A stretch of 64,000 nt of DNA from Jeotgalibacillus haloalkalitolerans. Lineage in GTDB: Bacteria > Bacillota > Bacilli > Bacillales > Jeotgalibacillaceae. Of the stretch, positions 17,751 to 26,679 are shown piece after piece (the first letter of the stretch is position 1; the number at the start of each line of letters is the position of its first letter). The notes beneath the pieces were generated by a model that ran no database searches, was not told where the DNA came from, and saw only the letters and a program-made list of their open reading frames with translations. The stretch is taken from contig NZ_JAXQNN010000005.1 in NCBI RefSeq assembly GCF_034427455.1, positions 1 through 64,000 of the forward strand. The letters run 5' to 3'. The translations under genes and the position numbers were made by a program.

Positions 17751-18080
17751 TCTCCTTTGTTTTGTGAATCATCTATTTCATACACATAGCTAAGATCGCT
17801 CAGAAGACTGCGACAGCCTTTATTCGTTGTCCTTAACGGTTAAAGTAACAGGGGCATTTCTTCCCCAAAAAGAAAACTCGGACCTAGGCCGAGTGCGTCA
17901 GAGATGCCAATTGTTCAATTGGTCTTTCATGCTGGTTAAAGACAACCATCAAAAATACGCAGGACGCATTCAGTCCTTAACGGAAAATTCCGTTTAACGC
18001 ATTTAAAAGTTATATCACACTCTTCTTATAAATAAGAGAGCTAATTGCTAATTGTAGCAGATGTCTTACGTATCTTATCA
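17751..18080 (-). promoter_or_regulatory. long structured 5' leader of cshA
   Basis: No gene fits in the 350-nt gap upstream of cshA. On the minus strand it contains a hairpin CTCGGCCTAGGTCCGAG followed by TTTTCTTTTT (17866-17893), an attenuator-like terminator. Two exact copies of CCGTTAAGGAC (17829-17839 and 17973-17983) flank it, and a further stem AACGGAATTTTCCGTT overlaps the distal copy. Long leaders are typical for cold-shock and RNA-helicase genes that control their own mRNA; regulation here is inference. Confidence 0.55.
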
Positions 18081-18100
18081 TGTCTATTTTCAAAACACAA

Positions 18101-18814
18101 TCATCCATTGTCGGGAACTTTCTCCTGTTTTAAAAAGAAAGCGATCTCATGAAAAAGCCTGTCACAGTCGGACCCATAGCATATCAGGTGTTTCGACGAT
18201 TTTGATAAATATAATCTTTTTTGGTAAGTCCCGACGCGATCATAGACGAATCGTGCCGCTTTTGGCGGAACAATTCCATCCATCTGCCCCTGTGCTATGA
18301 AAACAGGCACCCTGATCTTCGGAAGCAGCGGGACGACATATGATGCAAGCCGTCTGAACTCCCTTGTGGAACGGATCGGTGTATGAAAAAGCTTATACTT
18401 ATAATGACCAAACCACTCATTTTCATTCAGTTTTCTTCGAATGGTATCTGACATTACCGTTTTCATATCGCTGAAGATCTGTTTCGGGTTAATGTAAAGT
18501 GCCGCTGCGCTCAGTAAAACCAGTTTTTTCACCGGATAGTGGATGGTCAGGTAAGCAGCAATCAGCCCGCCCATTGAAAAGCCTATGACATACACTTCAT
18601 CACAATACATATAAAGTCTTTTTAATTCTTCTTCAGCATAAGTAATCCATTCAACTGCGTTTGTATCATGCAGCCTCAGATTTCTGCCGTGCCCCGGAAG
18701 CACCGGCACTGAAATAATCCAGTCAGTATGTTCCCGCAAATATCTCGCCAGCGGGTTGACCTCATAAGCGCCGCCTGTAAATCCGTGAAGCAGCAAGCAT
18801 CCTGTCTGTCCCAT
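18101..18814 (-). CDS. alpha/beta-fold carboxylesterase / lipase
   Basis: 237-aa alpha/beta hydrolase with oxyanion motif HGFTGG near residue 10, nucleophile elbow GFSMGG near 93, acid in QGQMDGIVPP near 187, and catalytic His in SSKHLI near 215. The closest family is the monoacylglycerol lipase/Est30-type carboxylesterases. No signal peptide, so it acts in the cytoplasm. The substrate is unknown. It lies between murF and cshA on the same strand. Confidence 0.88.
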   Translation of the reverse strand: MGQTGCLLLHGFTGGAYEVNPLARYLREHTDWIISVPVLPGHGRNLRLHDTNAVEWITYAEEELKRLYMYCDEVYVIGFSMGGLIAAYLTIHYPVKKLVLLSAAALYINPKQIFSDMKTVMSDTIRRKLNENEWFGHYKYKLFHTPIRSTREFRRLASYVVPLLPKIRVPVFIAQGQMDGIVPPKAARFVYDRVGTYQKRLYLSKSSKHLICYGSDCDRLFHEIAFFLKQEKVPDNG

Positions 18815-19293
18815 GACTTCCCTCCGTTCAATCTTCTACCGTTTTTATACCCATAATCGGGGTTTTTGAATCTGTACGCGACTGGCGGATGCCGCGTTTT
18901 TGCCGTTGAGGTACGTATAGCGGCAGTTGAAGTATGTATATCTCAGGTTGACGTAGCGATACACCCGGGTTGAGTGCTGTGACCGAAGGATTGAGTGCTG
19001 TACATCTCCGATCGAGTTTCGTAAAAGCAAGACTGGTTGCTGCAACCGTCTTCTTACTGCCTTTTGGAAACTAAGGGCTTGTTTCTCAAGGGCGTCAACA
19101 GGGCGTGGTACTTGAATGCTGTGTTGGTGCCGTTGACGTAGGTGCACTCCGCTTTGACGTAGCGACACACCCGGGTTGAGTGCTGCGTCCACGTGATTGA
19201 ACGACGTATCAGCACAATTGAACGTCATGCCAGACGATCTGGATGTCGCCCTACTCCGAAAGAACGCTACCCTGCCATCACCAAACACAAAAA
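18815..19293. other. intergenic spacer filled by two repeat blocks
   Basis: About 480 nt between murF and the esterase. It is largely occupied by the 21-bp-period array at 18905-19225. A 158-codon frame runs through it on the minus strand but consists of degenerate heptad-like repeats without a ribosome-binding site, and I do not call it a gene. Confidence 0.7.
18905..19225 (-). repeat. 21-bp-period imperfect array in two six-unit blocks (locus C)
   Basis: TTGA (or TCGA once) starts at 18906, 18927, 18948, 18970, 18991 and 19012, then at 19112, 19133, 19154, 19176, 19197 and 19218. Steps are 21 bp except one 22-bp step at the same place in each block, where both share ACACCCGGGTTGAGTGCTG, so one block was probably copied from the other. 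Read on the minus strand the core is CACTCAACC. The array follows the murF terminator. Confidence 0.9.
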
Positions 19294-19314
19294 AGCCGCC
19301 ACCAAGGACGGCTT
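19294..19314 (-). terminator. intrinsic terminator after murF
   Basis: Minus-strand hairpin AGCCGTCCTTGGTGGCGGCT followed by TTTTTTG, just past the murF stop. Confidence 0.85.
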
Positions 19315-19326
19315 TTCTCACTCGCT

Positions 19327-20688
19327 TTATTTAAAAGCCTCAATCACTTTCTCAAGCTCCATGCCGCGCGATCCTTTTACCAGTACAAGATCTCCTGTAC
19401 ACAGATGCTTCTTCAGCTCCGCTACAAGCTCTTCATGATCATTGAACCAGTATACAAGCGGGCTCCGCTCCAGCGCTTCTTCTGCGAGCCATTTGGAACG
19501 CGGACCGAATGTCAGCAGCACCGGAATCTCGTTGAAGTTAATCTTCTGACCGATTTCACGGTGGAACTGTTCTTCGTTGTCACCAAGCTCCAGCATATCG
19601 CCGAGTACTACGATTTTTTTGCCTTCTGCTTTCGCTTCTTCAAGGAACTGAAGTGCAGCGAGCATTGAAGTCGGGCTTGCATTGTAGGCATCGTTAATAA
19701 ACACTTCGCCATTTGCACCTTCAACACGTTCCATTCTCATGGATGTCATCTGCGTTTTAGCGAAACCTTCTTCAATTTCTTCAAGTGTCAGACCAAGATG
19801 AATCGCTGTGCGGATGGCAGCGAGCCCGTTCAGCACGTTGTGTCTGCCAAGAACAGGGATGGATACCCATGTTTCTTCAGTTCCAAGCTGAATGCGGCTG
19901 CCTGCATCATCAATTTCAGTTTTTCTCGGATAAAGACCGTTTGTGTCTCCATAGCCATATGACGCGGATTTAAGACCTTCCGCCTGATTCACAAGGTCTG
20001 TCAGTAACGGCTCGTCTCCGTAGTAGAACAGAATGCCGCTGTCATTCAGACCTGAGATGATTTCAAATTTTGCTTTCGCGATATTCTCCCTTGAACCGAG
20101 GTCCTGCAGGTGCGATTCACCGATATTGGTGATGACCGCAATATCAGGCGTGGCAATGTTACTCAGCAGTTCGATCTCGCCAAAACCGCTCATACCCATC
20201 TCAAGTACAGCCACGTCTGTGGACTCTTTGATATTGAGTAATGTCAGTGGCAGACCAAGGTTATTGTTAAAATTGCCTTCTGTTTTCTGAACGCTGTATT
20301 TCACGGAAAGTACGCCTGCAATCATGTCCTTAGTCGTTGTTTTTCCGTTACTGCCGGTAATGGCGACGACTTTAAAGTGGTTTTCACGTCTATACGCAGA
20401 CGCCAGCCGCTGAAGTGCTTCTTCAGGATCATCGACTGCAATGACCGGTAAATCTGTCGGCATATCCGGCACACCTTTTTGCCATAAAGAAGCGCCTGCT
20501 CCTTTTTCAAAAGCCTGTCGGACGTACTTGTGTCCATCTGTTTTTTCTCCCTGGAATGGGACAAAAAGGTTGCCCGGCTGGATCGTCAACGTATTGATAC
20601 TGGCACCTTCAACTGTTGCGTCTGCAAATTCTTCTGAAGGAGCTTCTGTCTCTAAGATGTCAGCGATTTCGCGTAAAGTTTTTTTCAT
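19327..20688 (-). CDS. murF: UDP-MurNAc-tripeptide-D-Ala-D-Ala ligase
   Basis: 453-aa Mur ligase that adds D-Ala-D-Ala to the UDP-MurNAc-tripeptide in the cytoplasm. ATP-binding loop ITGSNGKTTTKDM near residue 110; central-domain signature NFNNNLGLPLTLL; C-terminal FINDAYNASPTSM. It is 13 nt downstream of ddl, whose product it uses, so the two form an operon. Confidence 0.96.
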   Translation of the reverse strand: MKKTLREIADILETEAPSEEFADATVEGASINTLTIQPGNLFVPFQGEKTDGHKYVRQAFEKGAGASLWQKGVPDMPTDLPVIAVDDPEEALQRLASAYRRENHFKVVAITGSNGKTTTKDMIAGVLSVKYSVQKTEGNFNNNLGLPLTLLNIKESTDVAVLEMGMSGFGEIELLSNIATPDIAVITNIGESHLQDLGSRENIAKAKFEIISGLNDSGILFYYGDEPLLTDLVNQAEGLKSASYGYGDTNGLYPRKTEIDDAGSRIQLGTEETWVSIPVLGRHNVLNGLAAIRTAIHLGLTLEEIEEGFAKTQMTSMRMERVEGANGEVFINDAYNASPTSMLAALQFLEEAKAEGKKIVVLGDMLELGDNEEQFHREIGQKINFNEIPVLLTFGPRSKWLAEEALERSPLVYWFNDHEELVAELKKHLCTGDLVLVKGSRGMELEKVIEAFK

Positions 20689-20701
20689 GACTGGCTTCTC
20701 C

Positions 20702-21772
20702 TTAAATTGACGTTTTTAATTTCTGTTTATCTTCATACCGTTCAATGCCGAATTGCACCAGCTTTTCGATCAGCTCAGCATATGGGACACCAGTGTTTTC
20801 CCACAGAAGCGGGAACATACTGTAAGGAGTGAATCCCGGCATTGTATTGATTTCATTAATAAAGATTTCATTTTTATCCGTAACAAAAAAGTCTGCACGG
20901 ACAAGCCCTGAGCAATCCACTGTCTGGAATGCTGTTTTCGCCATCTGCTGAAGCTCTTCAGCCATCCCTTCAGGCAGTTCTGCAGGAATAATCATGACTG
21001 AATCTCCGTCAACATATTTCGATTTATAGTCATAGAAATCTTTTTTCGCGACAATTTCACCCGGCACAGATACTTCCGGGAAGTCGTTTCCGATAACGCC
21101 AAGCTCGATTTCACGCGCTTTCACACCCTGTTCAATGACAATTTTACGGTCGAAAAGGAATGCTTCTTCAAAGCCTGCTTCAAGCTCTTTACGGTTTGTA
21201 CATTTGCTGATACCGACACTTGAACCGAGGTTAGCCGGCTTAATGAAGCATGGATAGCCGATCTCTTCCTCAGTTTTTACATAAGCAGCTTCTCTGTCCT
21301 GCTCCCAGGCTGAACGGATAAAGGACGTATAGTTGACCTGCGGAAGGCCTGCATCTCTGAACAGGTTTTTCATAATGACTTTATCCATTCCTGCAGATGA
21401 AGCGAGTACGCCATTTCCAACGTATGGCACATTTAACACTTCAAGCAGACCCTGTACTGTACCGTCCTCACCATTCGGACCATGCAGCAGCGGGAATACA
21501 ATATCGTACGTTGCTCCAGGCGCTGAAGGTACATGTGTCAGACCTTCAGCAGGTGATACTTCAGCCTGCTCCCCGAATTGCAGTTGTTTTACATCTTCAA
21601 CCGGCGAAGAAAGAGATGGTCCTTTTCTCCATTCCCCTTCTTTTGTGATAAATACCGGGTCTATCTCAAATTTTGTTAAATCGAGTGCTTTAATTACGGC
21701 TTTCGCTGTCTGAAGTGATACCTCATGCTCAGCAGACTTACCGCCGAACAGTAAACATAATTTGGTTTTCAT
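20702..21772 (-). CDS. ddl: D-alanine--D-alanine ligase
   Basis: 356-aa ATP-grasp ligase that joins two D-alanines for peptidoglycan. N-terminal [13 protein letters not shown], glycine-rich GSSVGISK near residue 186, and C-terminal metal site [18 protein letters not shown]. First gene of the ddl-murF pair. D-Ala is supplied by the nearby alr product. Confidence 0.96.
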   Translation of the reverse strand: MKTKLCLLFGGKSAEHEVSLQTAKAVIKALDLTKFEIDPVFITKEGEWRKGPSLSSPVEDVKQLQFGEQAEVSPAEGLTHVPSAPGATYDIVFPLLHGPNGEDGTVQGLLEVLNVPYVGNGVLASSAGMDKVIMKNLFRDAGLPQVNYTSFIRSAWEQDREAAYVKTEEEIGYPCFIKPANLGSSVGISKCTNRKELEAGFEEAFLFDRKIVIEQGVKAREIELGVIGNDFPEVSVPGEIVAKKDFYDYKSKYVDGDSVMIIPAELPEGMAEELQQMAKTAFQTVDCSGLVRADFFVTDKNEIFINEINTMPGFTPYSMFPLLWENTGVPYAELIEKLVQFGIERYEDKQKLKTSI

Positions 21773-22067
21773 CTATATAATCCTCCATTTAAATGATTGA
21801 TAGCGTAATCTATGTAAAGATTTATTTTCAAAAGAATCCTTCTCCATCTTATCACGTTTTTCCTTTTGAGAAATGAGTTTGACGAATCGAATTTTTGTTT
21901 TTTTGCTATAACAAAAAACCTACTTTTCCGTTTAACACCCCTTTATTTAACTGACAATTCTAAATTATTTTATTATTGATTTTTAAGCTTTTCCTCTTAA
22001 CAAGCACAAAACATCGCGTTATAATCCATCTATCAAATACAACTGTACACAACAGGAGGACTTTACC

Positions 22068-23255
22068 ATGAAAAAAATTGGATTACTTCCCCGTATTGTT
22101 ATTGCAATTGCACTGGGTGTTGCGGTCGGCAGTGTCAGTCCTGAATGGCTGATCAGAGTAGCTGCAACATTTAATGATATTTTCAGTGGATTCCTGTCAT
22201 TCGCAATTCCTTTAATTATCATTGCATTTATCGCACCGGGAATTGGCGCAATGGGCCGCGGTGCCGGAAAAGCGCTTGGTCTGACTGCAGGTGTTGCGTA
22301 TGCATCTACAATCATTGCAGGTGTGCTCGCCTTTTTAAGTGCTACAGTGCTATACCCCATTCTCTTAGGGTCTCAAGCATCAAGAGCATTTGAAAATCCT
22401 GAAGAAGCACTGCTTGGCGGATATTTCGGAATTGAAATGACACCGGTGATGGGCATTATGTCAGCTTTACTGCTGTCATTTGTTCTAGGAATCGGTATTT
22501 CAGCTTTTAAAAACAGTGTTTTACAAAAAGGTCTGGAAGAATTCCGTACAATCATTCAGAAGCTGATTGAAAAAATCATTATCCCGCTCCTTCCTATTCA
22601 CATATTCGGTATCTTTGCGAATATGACTCAGGGCGGTCAGGTCAGTGCCATTATTAATGTCTTCCTGCTTGTATTCGTAATGATTATCGTACTGCATGTA
22701 CTGTATCTTGTGGCAATCTACTCAACAGCAGGCGCGCTTCACAGCAAAAATCCGTTTGTGATGCTGAAAAATATGATGCCGGCTTACTTCACAGCGCTGG
22801 GTACTCAGTCTTCAGCTTCAACAATTCCGGTTACACTTGAACAGTCTAAAAAAATGGGCGTGCGTGAAAAGACAGCAGACTTCTGTATTCCGCTGCTTGC
22901 CAATATTCATTTAGCCGGCAGTACAATCACACTGGTCAGCTGTGCGATGGCGGTTATGCTCATTCAGGGTGAGACTGCTACATTCTCACAGATCTTCCCA
23001 TTCATTCTGATGCTGGGTGTGACAATGATTGCAGCTCCTGGCGTACCGGGCGGCGCGGTTGTTGCGTCACTTGGTCTGCTTGAGTCAATGCTCGGCTTCT
23101 CAGGTGCAATGACTTCACTAATGCTTGCATTATACCTTGCACAGGACAGCCTTGGTACAGCAGCAAATGTAACTGGCGACGGTGCCATCAGTTCAATTGT
23201 TGACCGTTTTACGAAGCGTAAGGTGAAAGGTGAAGCGGTGACGAAGGCTGGTTGA
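22068..23255 (+). CDS. dicarboxylate/amino acid:cation symporter
   Basis: 395-aa member of the DAACS (sodium:dicarboxylate) family. The serine-rich re-entrant loop TQSSASTIPVT, the second hairpin APGVPGGAVVAS and the NVTGDGAIS substrate/ion site near the C-terminus are all present. About eight membrane helices. Substrate (glutamate, aspartate, serine or C4-acid) cannot be told from sequence. Strong AGGAGG before ATG. Monocistronic, divergent from ddl. Confidence 0.92.
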   Translation: MKKIGLLPRIVIAIALGVAVGSVSPEWLIRVAATFNDIFSGFLSFAIPLIIIAFIAPGIGAMGRGAGKALGLTAGVAYASTIIAGVLAFLSATVLYPILLGSQASRAFENPEEALLGGYFGIEMTPVMGIMSALLLSFVLGIGISAFKNSVLQKGLEEFRTIIQKLIEKIIIPLLPIHIFGIFANMTQGGQVSAIINVFLLVFVMIIVLHVLYLVAIYSTAGALHSKNPFVMLKNMMPAYFTALGTQSSASTIPVTLEQSKKMGVREKTADFCIPLLANIHLAGSTITLVSCAMAVMLIQGETATFSQIFPFILMLGVTMIAAPGVPGGAVVASLGLLESMLGFSGAMTSLMLALYLAQDSLGTAANVTGDGAISSIVDRFTKRKVKGEAVTKAG

Positions 23256-23263
23256 TTCGGGTT

Positions 23264-23402
23264 GGTTGTGGTGTATGTTGAATGGTTCAGGAGATTATGC
23301 CGTATGTTCGGGAGATTACCTTTGGTGTTCATGAAATAACCTGAAGTGTTCAGGACATTTCTTCGGTGGTTCAGGACATTCTAAAGATGTTTCCGGAGAT
23401 CC
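23264..23402 (+). repeat. 21-bp-period imperfect array (locus D)
   Basis: GTTC (or close variants) starts at 23285, 23306, 23327, 23348 and 23369, with a degenerate unit at 23390, all exactly 21 bp apart. Unit: GTTCAGGAgATTA with variable spacers. It starts shortly after the symporter stop codon and lies before the shared terminator at 23441. Confidence 0.88.
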
Positions 23403-23440
23403 CGACTATATACCCACCCCTTAAAACTGACAAAATAGAA

Positions 23441-23473
23441 AAACCGGAGCGTGCCCCAGGCATGCTCCGGTTT
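23441..23473. terminator. bidirectional terminator
   Basis: Stem AAACCGGAGC / GCTCCGGTTT with flanking A- and T-runs, between the convergent symporter and flavoprotein genes. Confidence 0.9.
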
Positions 23474-23480
23474 TCTATAT

Positions 23481-24560
23481 TCACTGATACTTCTTCATAT
23501 AACCCCGATCAATATAATTCTTCCACAACCAGGCCCAACTTCCAAACTGACGCCACTTTCCGTATAGCATCAATGCCTGTTTGCCTCCAGTTGAAAGCAG
23601 GATAAGGGCACGCCGCTGAGGTGTATAGTCTTGCATCCCTTCACGCTTGAGACTCGCGATCAGGTTGTGATGAAGCACTTCCCCCTGCCGTACTGCATAG
23701 ACGCCGCTTTTTGGCAGCTGCGGACGCGTGATCAACGCTGCGCAGTCTCCAGCTGCGAAGACCTGACTGTCATCAGTTGTCTGCAGGCATGCATTTACTT
23801 TGATAAATCCTTTTTCATCAACCGGCAGCCCGGATTTTTTTAGCAGTGCCGGTGCCTGGGCTCCTCCAAGGAAGATCACTTCATTGAACAGGATTTCAGC
23901 GCCGCTTTCAGTGGTGACATAACGGTCTGCTACTTTGACGGCCCCGTCATTTTTCACATAGCGGATGCCTTTATGTGTAAAAAGAGCTTCAACAACTGAG
24001 TCTGTTTTTTTATCCACCAGATTACCTGATGCGATCACCGTGACACGGTCATACTTACGGCCATTCTGCTGCTTCCACTGATGGAATGAAAAAGCCATTT
24101 CAACGGCTGCTGCACCGCCGCCGATGATAACGAGTTCTTTTGCTTTGCGGCATGCCTCAATCCGTTCCGGAAACAGATGAGCGGGTTTGATCTGAACCTG
24201 CCTTTCTGCAAGCCCTTCTATCTGATCAGGCGCAGTGTGTGAGCCGATATCGAGTGAGAGACGATCATAAGACAGTCTTTCTCCTGATGACAGAACGACT
24301 TCCCTTTTAGCGGGATCAAATGATTGAAGCGTTTCTTCTATAAAATCAATTTTCTTATTTTCACATATTTTCTTTAGATCAATCCGGATTTCTTCAAGGG
24401 TGTAGAGCCCTTCGGCAAAGCCTGAGAACATACCGGAATAATAATGATAGCGGGATGCTGACACAAGGATCCATTTTACCTGCGTGTCACGTTCAGCAGT
24501 AAGCCGGCGCAATACTTCAAGGTGCGTGTGCCCACCCCCGGCAAGTACAACAGTTTTCAT
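23481..24560 (-). CDS. FAD-dependent NDH-2-like oxidoreductase (TIGR03169 type)
   Basis: 359-aa two-dinucleotide-binding-domain flavoprotein. FAD-binding VVLAGGGHTHLEVLRRL at the N-terminus is characteristic of the group related to the oxidoreductase half of SelD fusions. The NAD-binding loop is VIIGGGAAAVEMAFSF near residue 145, and the second FAD motif is QVFAAGDCAAL near 268. The C-terminus (WLWKNYIDRGYMKKY) is typical. It probably oxidises NAD(P)H to a quinone or small acceptor, but the acceptor is unknown. No selenophosphate synthetase gene is adjacent. Confidence 0.85.
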   Translation of the reverse strand: MKTVVLAGGGHTHLEVLRRLTAERDTQVKWILVSASRYHYYSGMFSGFAEGLYTLEEIRIDLKKICENKKIDFIEETLQSFDPAKREVVLSSGERLSYDRLSLDIGSHTAPDQIEGLAERQVQIKPAHLFPERIEACRKAKELVIIGGGAAAVEMAFSFHQWKQQNGRKYDRVTVIASGNLVDKKTDSVVEALFTHKGIRYVKNDGAVKVADRYVTTESGAEILFNEVIFLGGAQAPALLKKSGLPVDEKGFIKVNACLQTTDDSQVFAAGDCAALITRPQLPKSGVYAVRQGEVLHHNLIASLKREGMQDYTPQRRALILLSTGGKQALMLYGKWRQFGSWAWLWKNYIDRGYMKKYQ

Positions 24561-24696
24561 AATTTCCTCCTGAGCGTTTTCTCTATCATATCAGGCAGGT
24601 GTCGGGAAAATAAAGCGTACATGCTTCTGACACAGTGTACACCGGGAAAATAGGATATAATTTTGTTAAGGAAATTTTATAGAATGGGAGTTTCTT

Positions 24697-26427
24697 ATGA
24701 CACAAAATGAAGCGGGTATAAAACCTTTTATCCAATTGATTTTATCAACAAAAATTCCACGGCTGGCACTGACGTTTGGGCTTGTGGGGAGTATTCTGAC
24801 CACGCTTGTCGGTCTGACGATTCCATTACTCACACGCGAGCTGGTGGATGGCTTTTCAGTTTCATTAAGCGGCTGGCTGGTTGCAGCGATTGCAATTGTT
24901 TTTATTGTACAGGCGCTGATTGATGGCGGTTCGACGTATCTGCTCGGGTATACCGGACAGGTGGTCGTGGCGCGTCTGCGGGAACAGATGTGGGAGAAAA
25001 TGATCCGTCTGCCTGTCAGTTATTATGATCAGAAGGCGAGCGGAGAATCTGTGAGCCGTGTTGTCAATGACACGGGGATTGTAAAAGATCTGATTTCACA
25101 GCACTTCCCTCAGTTTATTACGGGGATTATCACGATCATTGGTGCCGTGATTATTCTTTTAGTAATGGACTGGCGGATGACACTTCTTATGCTGATCTCA
25201 GTGCCGGTCACTGTCGGGATTATGATTCCACTCGGCAGGCAGATGTCTAAGATTTCACGCGGACTGCAGGATGAGACAGCTGATTTTACAGGTAAGATCC
25301 AGCAGACGTTGAGTGAAATCAGGTTAATGAAAGCATCCAATGCAGAAACATTTGAAGCGGCAAAAGGAAAAGGCGGCATCCGGAACTTACTAATGTTCGG
25401 TCTGAAAGAGATGAGAATTTTTGCGATTGTCGGACCCCTGATTTATCTGGTAATGATGGCTGTGATTGTAGTGATTATCGGATATGGCGGGATTCGTGTC
25501 GCTGAAGGATCAATGACGACAGGTTCGCTGGTTGCATTCCTGCTGTATCTGTTTCAGATTGTCTTCCCGATTACGTCATTTGCGATGTTTTTTACACAGC
25601 TTCAAAAAGCAAAGGGTGCAACAGAACGGATTATTGGCATCATTGATCTCACGCCTGAGGACGGACGCAGCGGGGATGAGTTGGATATCAGCGGGATGCC
25701 GGTTCATGTCCGCAATGTTTCGTTTGCATATGAAGCAGGTGAGCCGATCCTCTCAAATGTGTCTTTTGACGCTGAGCCCGGTGAGATGGTCGCTTTTGCA
25801 GGACCGAGCGGCGGCGGAAAAACAACGATGTTTGGCCTGCTTGAACGCTTTTATGAGCCGTCAGACGGTGGCATTTTTATCGGCGGCACACCAGTAACGG
25901 ACCTTTCAATGGATGCGTGGCGCAGTCAGATCGGCTATGTGTCACAGGATAGCCCAATGATGGCGGGGACGATCCGGGATAATTTAACGTATGGATTGAA
26001 TGATGCTGATTCGATAGGTGATGAGCGGTTGTGGGAGGTTGCTGCAATGGCTTATGCTGAACCATTTATCAGAGAGTTTCCGGAAGGGCTCGATACTCAG
26101 GTTGGCGAGCGCGGTGTGAAGCTTTCAGGCGGTCAGCGTCAGCGGATTGCGATTGCAAGAGCCTTTCTGAGAGATCCGAAAATCCTGATGATGGATGAAG
26201 CCACTGCCAGTCTTGACAGTCAGTCTGAAGCGATTGTGCAGCAGGCACTCAGCAGGCTGATGGAAGGACGTACTACGTTTATTATTGCGCACCGGCTGTC
26301 GACGATTGTGGATGCTGATAAGATTATTTTTATTGAAAAAGGACGGATCACAGGGATCGGCACGCATCATCAGCTGATCCAGACGCATCCGCTTTACAGA
26401 GAGTTTGCGGAGCAGCAGCTGGCATAG
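24697..26427 (+). CDS. bmrA: BmrA-type multidrug ABC exporter (half transporter)
   Basis: 576-aa fusion of six membrane helices and an ABC ATPase; the homodimer exports drugs or lipids. It follows B. subtilis BmrA closely, e.g. TIPLLTRELVDGFS, LPVSYYDQKASGESVSRV and AFLLYLFQIVFP. ATPase motifs: Walker A GPSGGGKTT, signature LSGGQRQR, Walker B ILMMDEA, switch His AHRLST. GGGAG precedes the ATG. Upstream, a 10-nt direct repeat (CGGGAAAATA at 24603 and 24643) might be an operator. Confidence 0.92.
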   Translation: MTQNEAGIKPFIQLILSTKIPRLALTFGLVGSILTTLVGLTIPLLTRELVDGFSVSLSGWLVAAIAIVFIVQALIDGGSTYLLGYTGQVVVARLREQMWEKMIRLPVSYYDQKASGESVSRVVNDTGIVKDLISQHFPQFITGIITIIGAVIILLVMDWRMTLLMLISVPVTVGIMIPLGRQMSKISRGLQDETADFTGKIQQTLSEIRLMKASNAETFEAAKGKGGIRNLLMFGLKEMRIFAIVGPLIYLVMMAVIVVIIGYGGIRVAEGSMTTGSLVAFLLYLFQIVFPITSFAMFFTQLQKAKGATERIIGIIDLTPEDGRSGDELDISGMPVHVRNVSFAYEAGEPILSNVSFDAEPGEMVAFAGPSGGGKTTMFGLLERFYEPSDGGIFIGGTPVTDLSMDAWRSQIGYVSQDSPMMAGTIRDNLTYGLNDADSIGDERLWEVAAMAYAEPFIREFPEGLDTQVGERGVKLSGGQRQRIAIARAFLRDPKILMMDEATASLDSQSEAIVQQALSRLMEGRTTFIIAHRLSTIVDADKIIFIEKGRITGIGTHHQLIQTHPLYREFAEQQLA

Positions 26428-26430
26428 AAA

Positions 26431-26453
26431 AAGGATGGCGATTGTGCCATCCT
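26431..26453 (+). terminator. terminator after bmrA, abutting dispersed element
   Basis: Hairpin AAGGATGGC / GCCATCCTT followed by TTTTAA. The dispersed element copy 1 starts within 10 nt of the T-run. Confidence 0.88.
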
Positions 26454-26460
26454 TTTTTAA

Positions 26461-26597
26461 TCGTTGCACTGCGCTTCGGGCGGACGCGTTCCGGACGGCG
26501 GGCGCTGAGCCTCCTCAACGCTAAGCGTTTCCGGGGTCTCAGCTGTCCCGCTTTTCGTCCCGGAGTCGCCGCCCTCCGCTCCGTTCCACTATGATCG
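26461..26597 (+). repeat. GC-rich dispersed element, type I, copy 1
   Basis: Begins TCGTTGCACTGCGCTTCGGG and ends CTCCGTTCCACTATGATCG. Internal hairpin GCTGAGCCTCC / GGGGTCTCAGC. Same family as copies at 45038, 47231, 55671 and 56460. Confidence 0.9.
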
Positions 26598-26679
26598 TTT
26601 TCACTCAAATGAAGCTGATATCATTTGCGCCACTATCGATCTTTTCAAATGCAGCAGTTCTTTAAACCCTGAATCATAC

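Noticed and set aside
18845-19321. 158-codon minus-strand ORF between murF and the esterase
   Set aside because: It has no ribosome-binding site and its sequence is the translation of the 21-bp array in heptad-like units; better explained as non-coding repeat.
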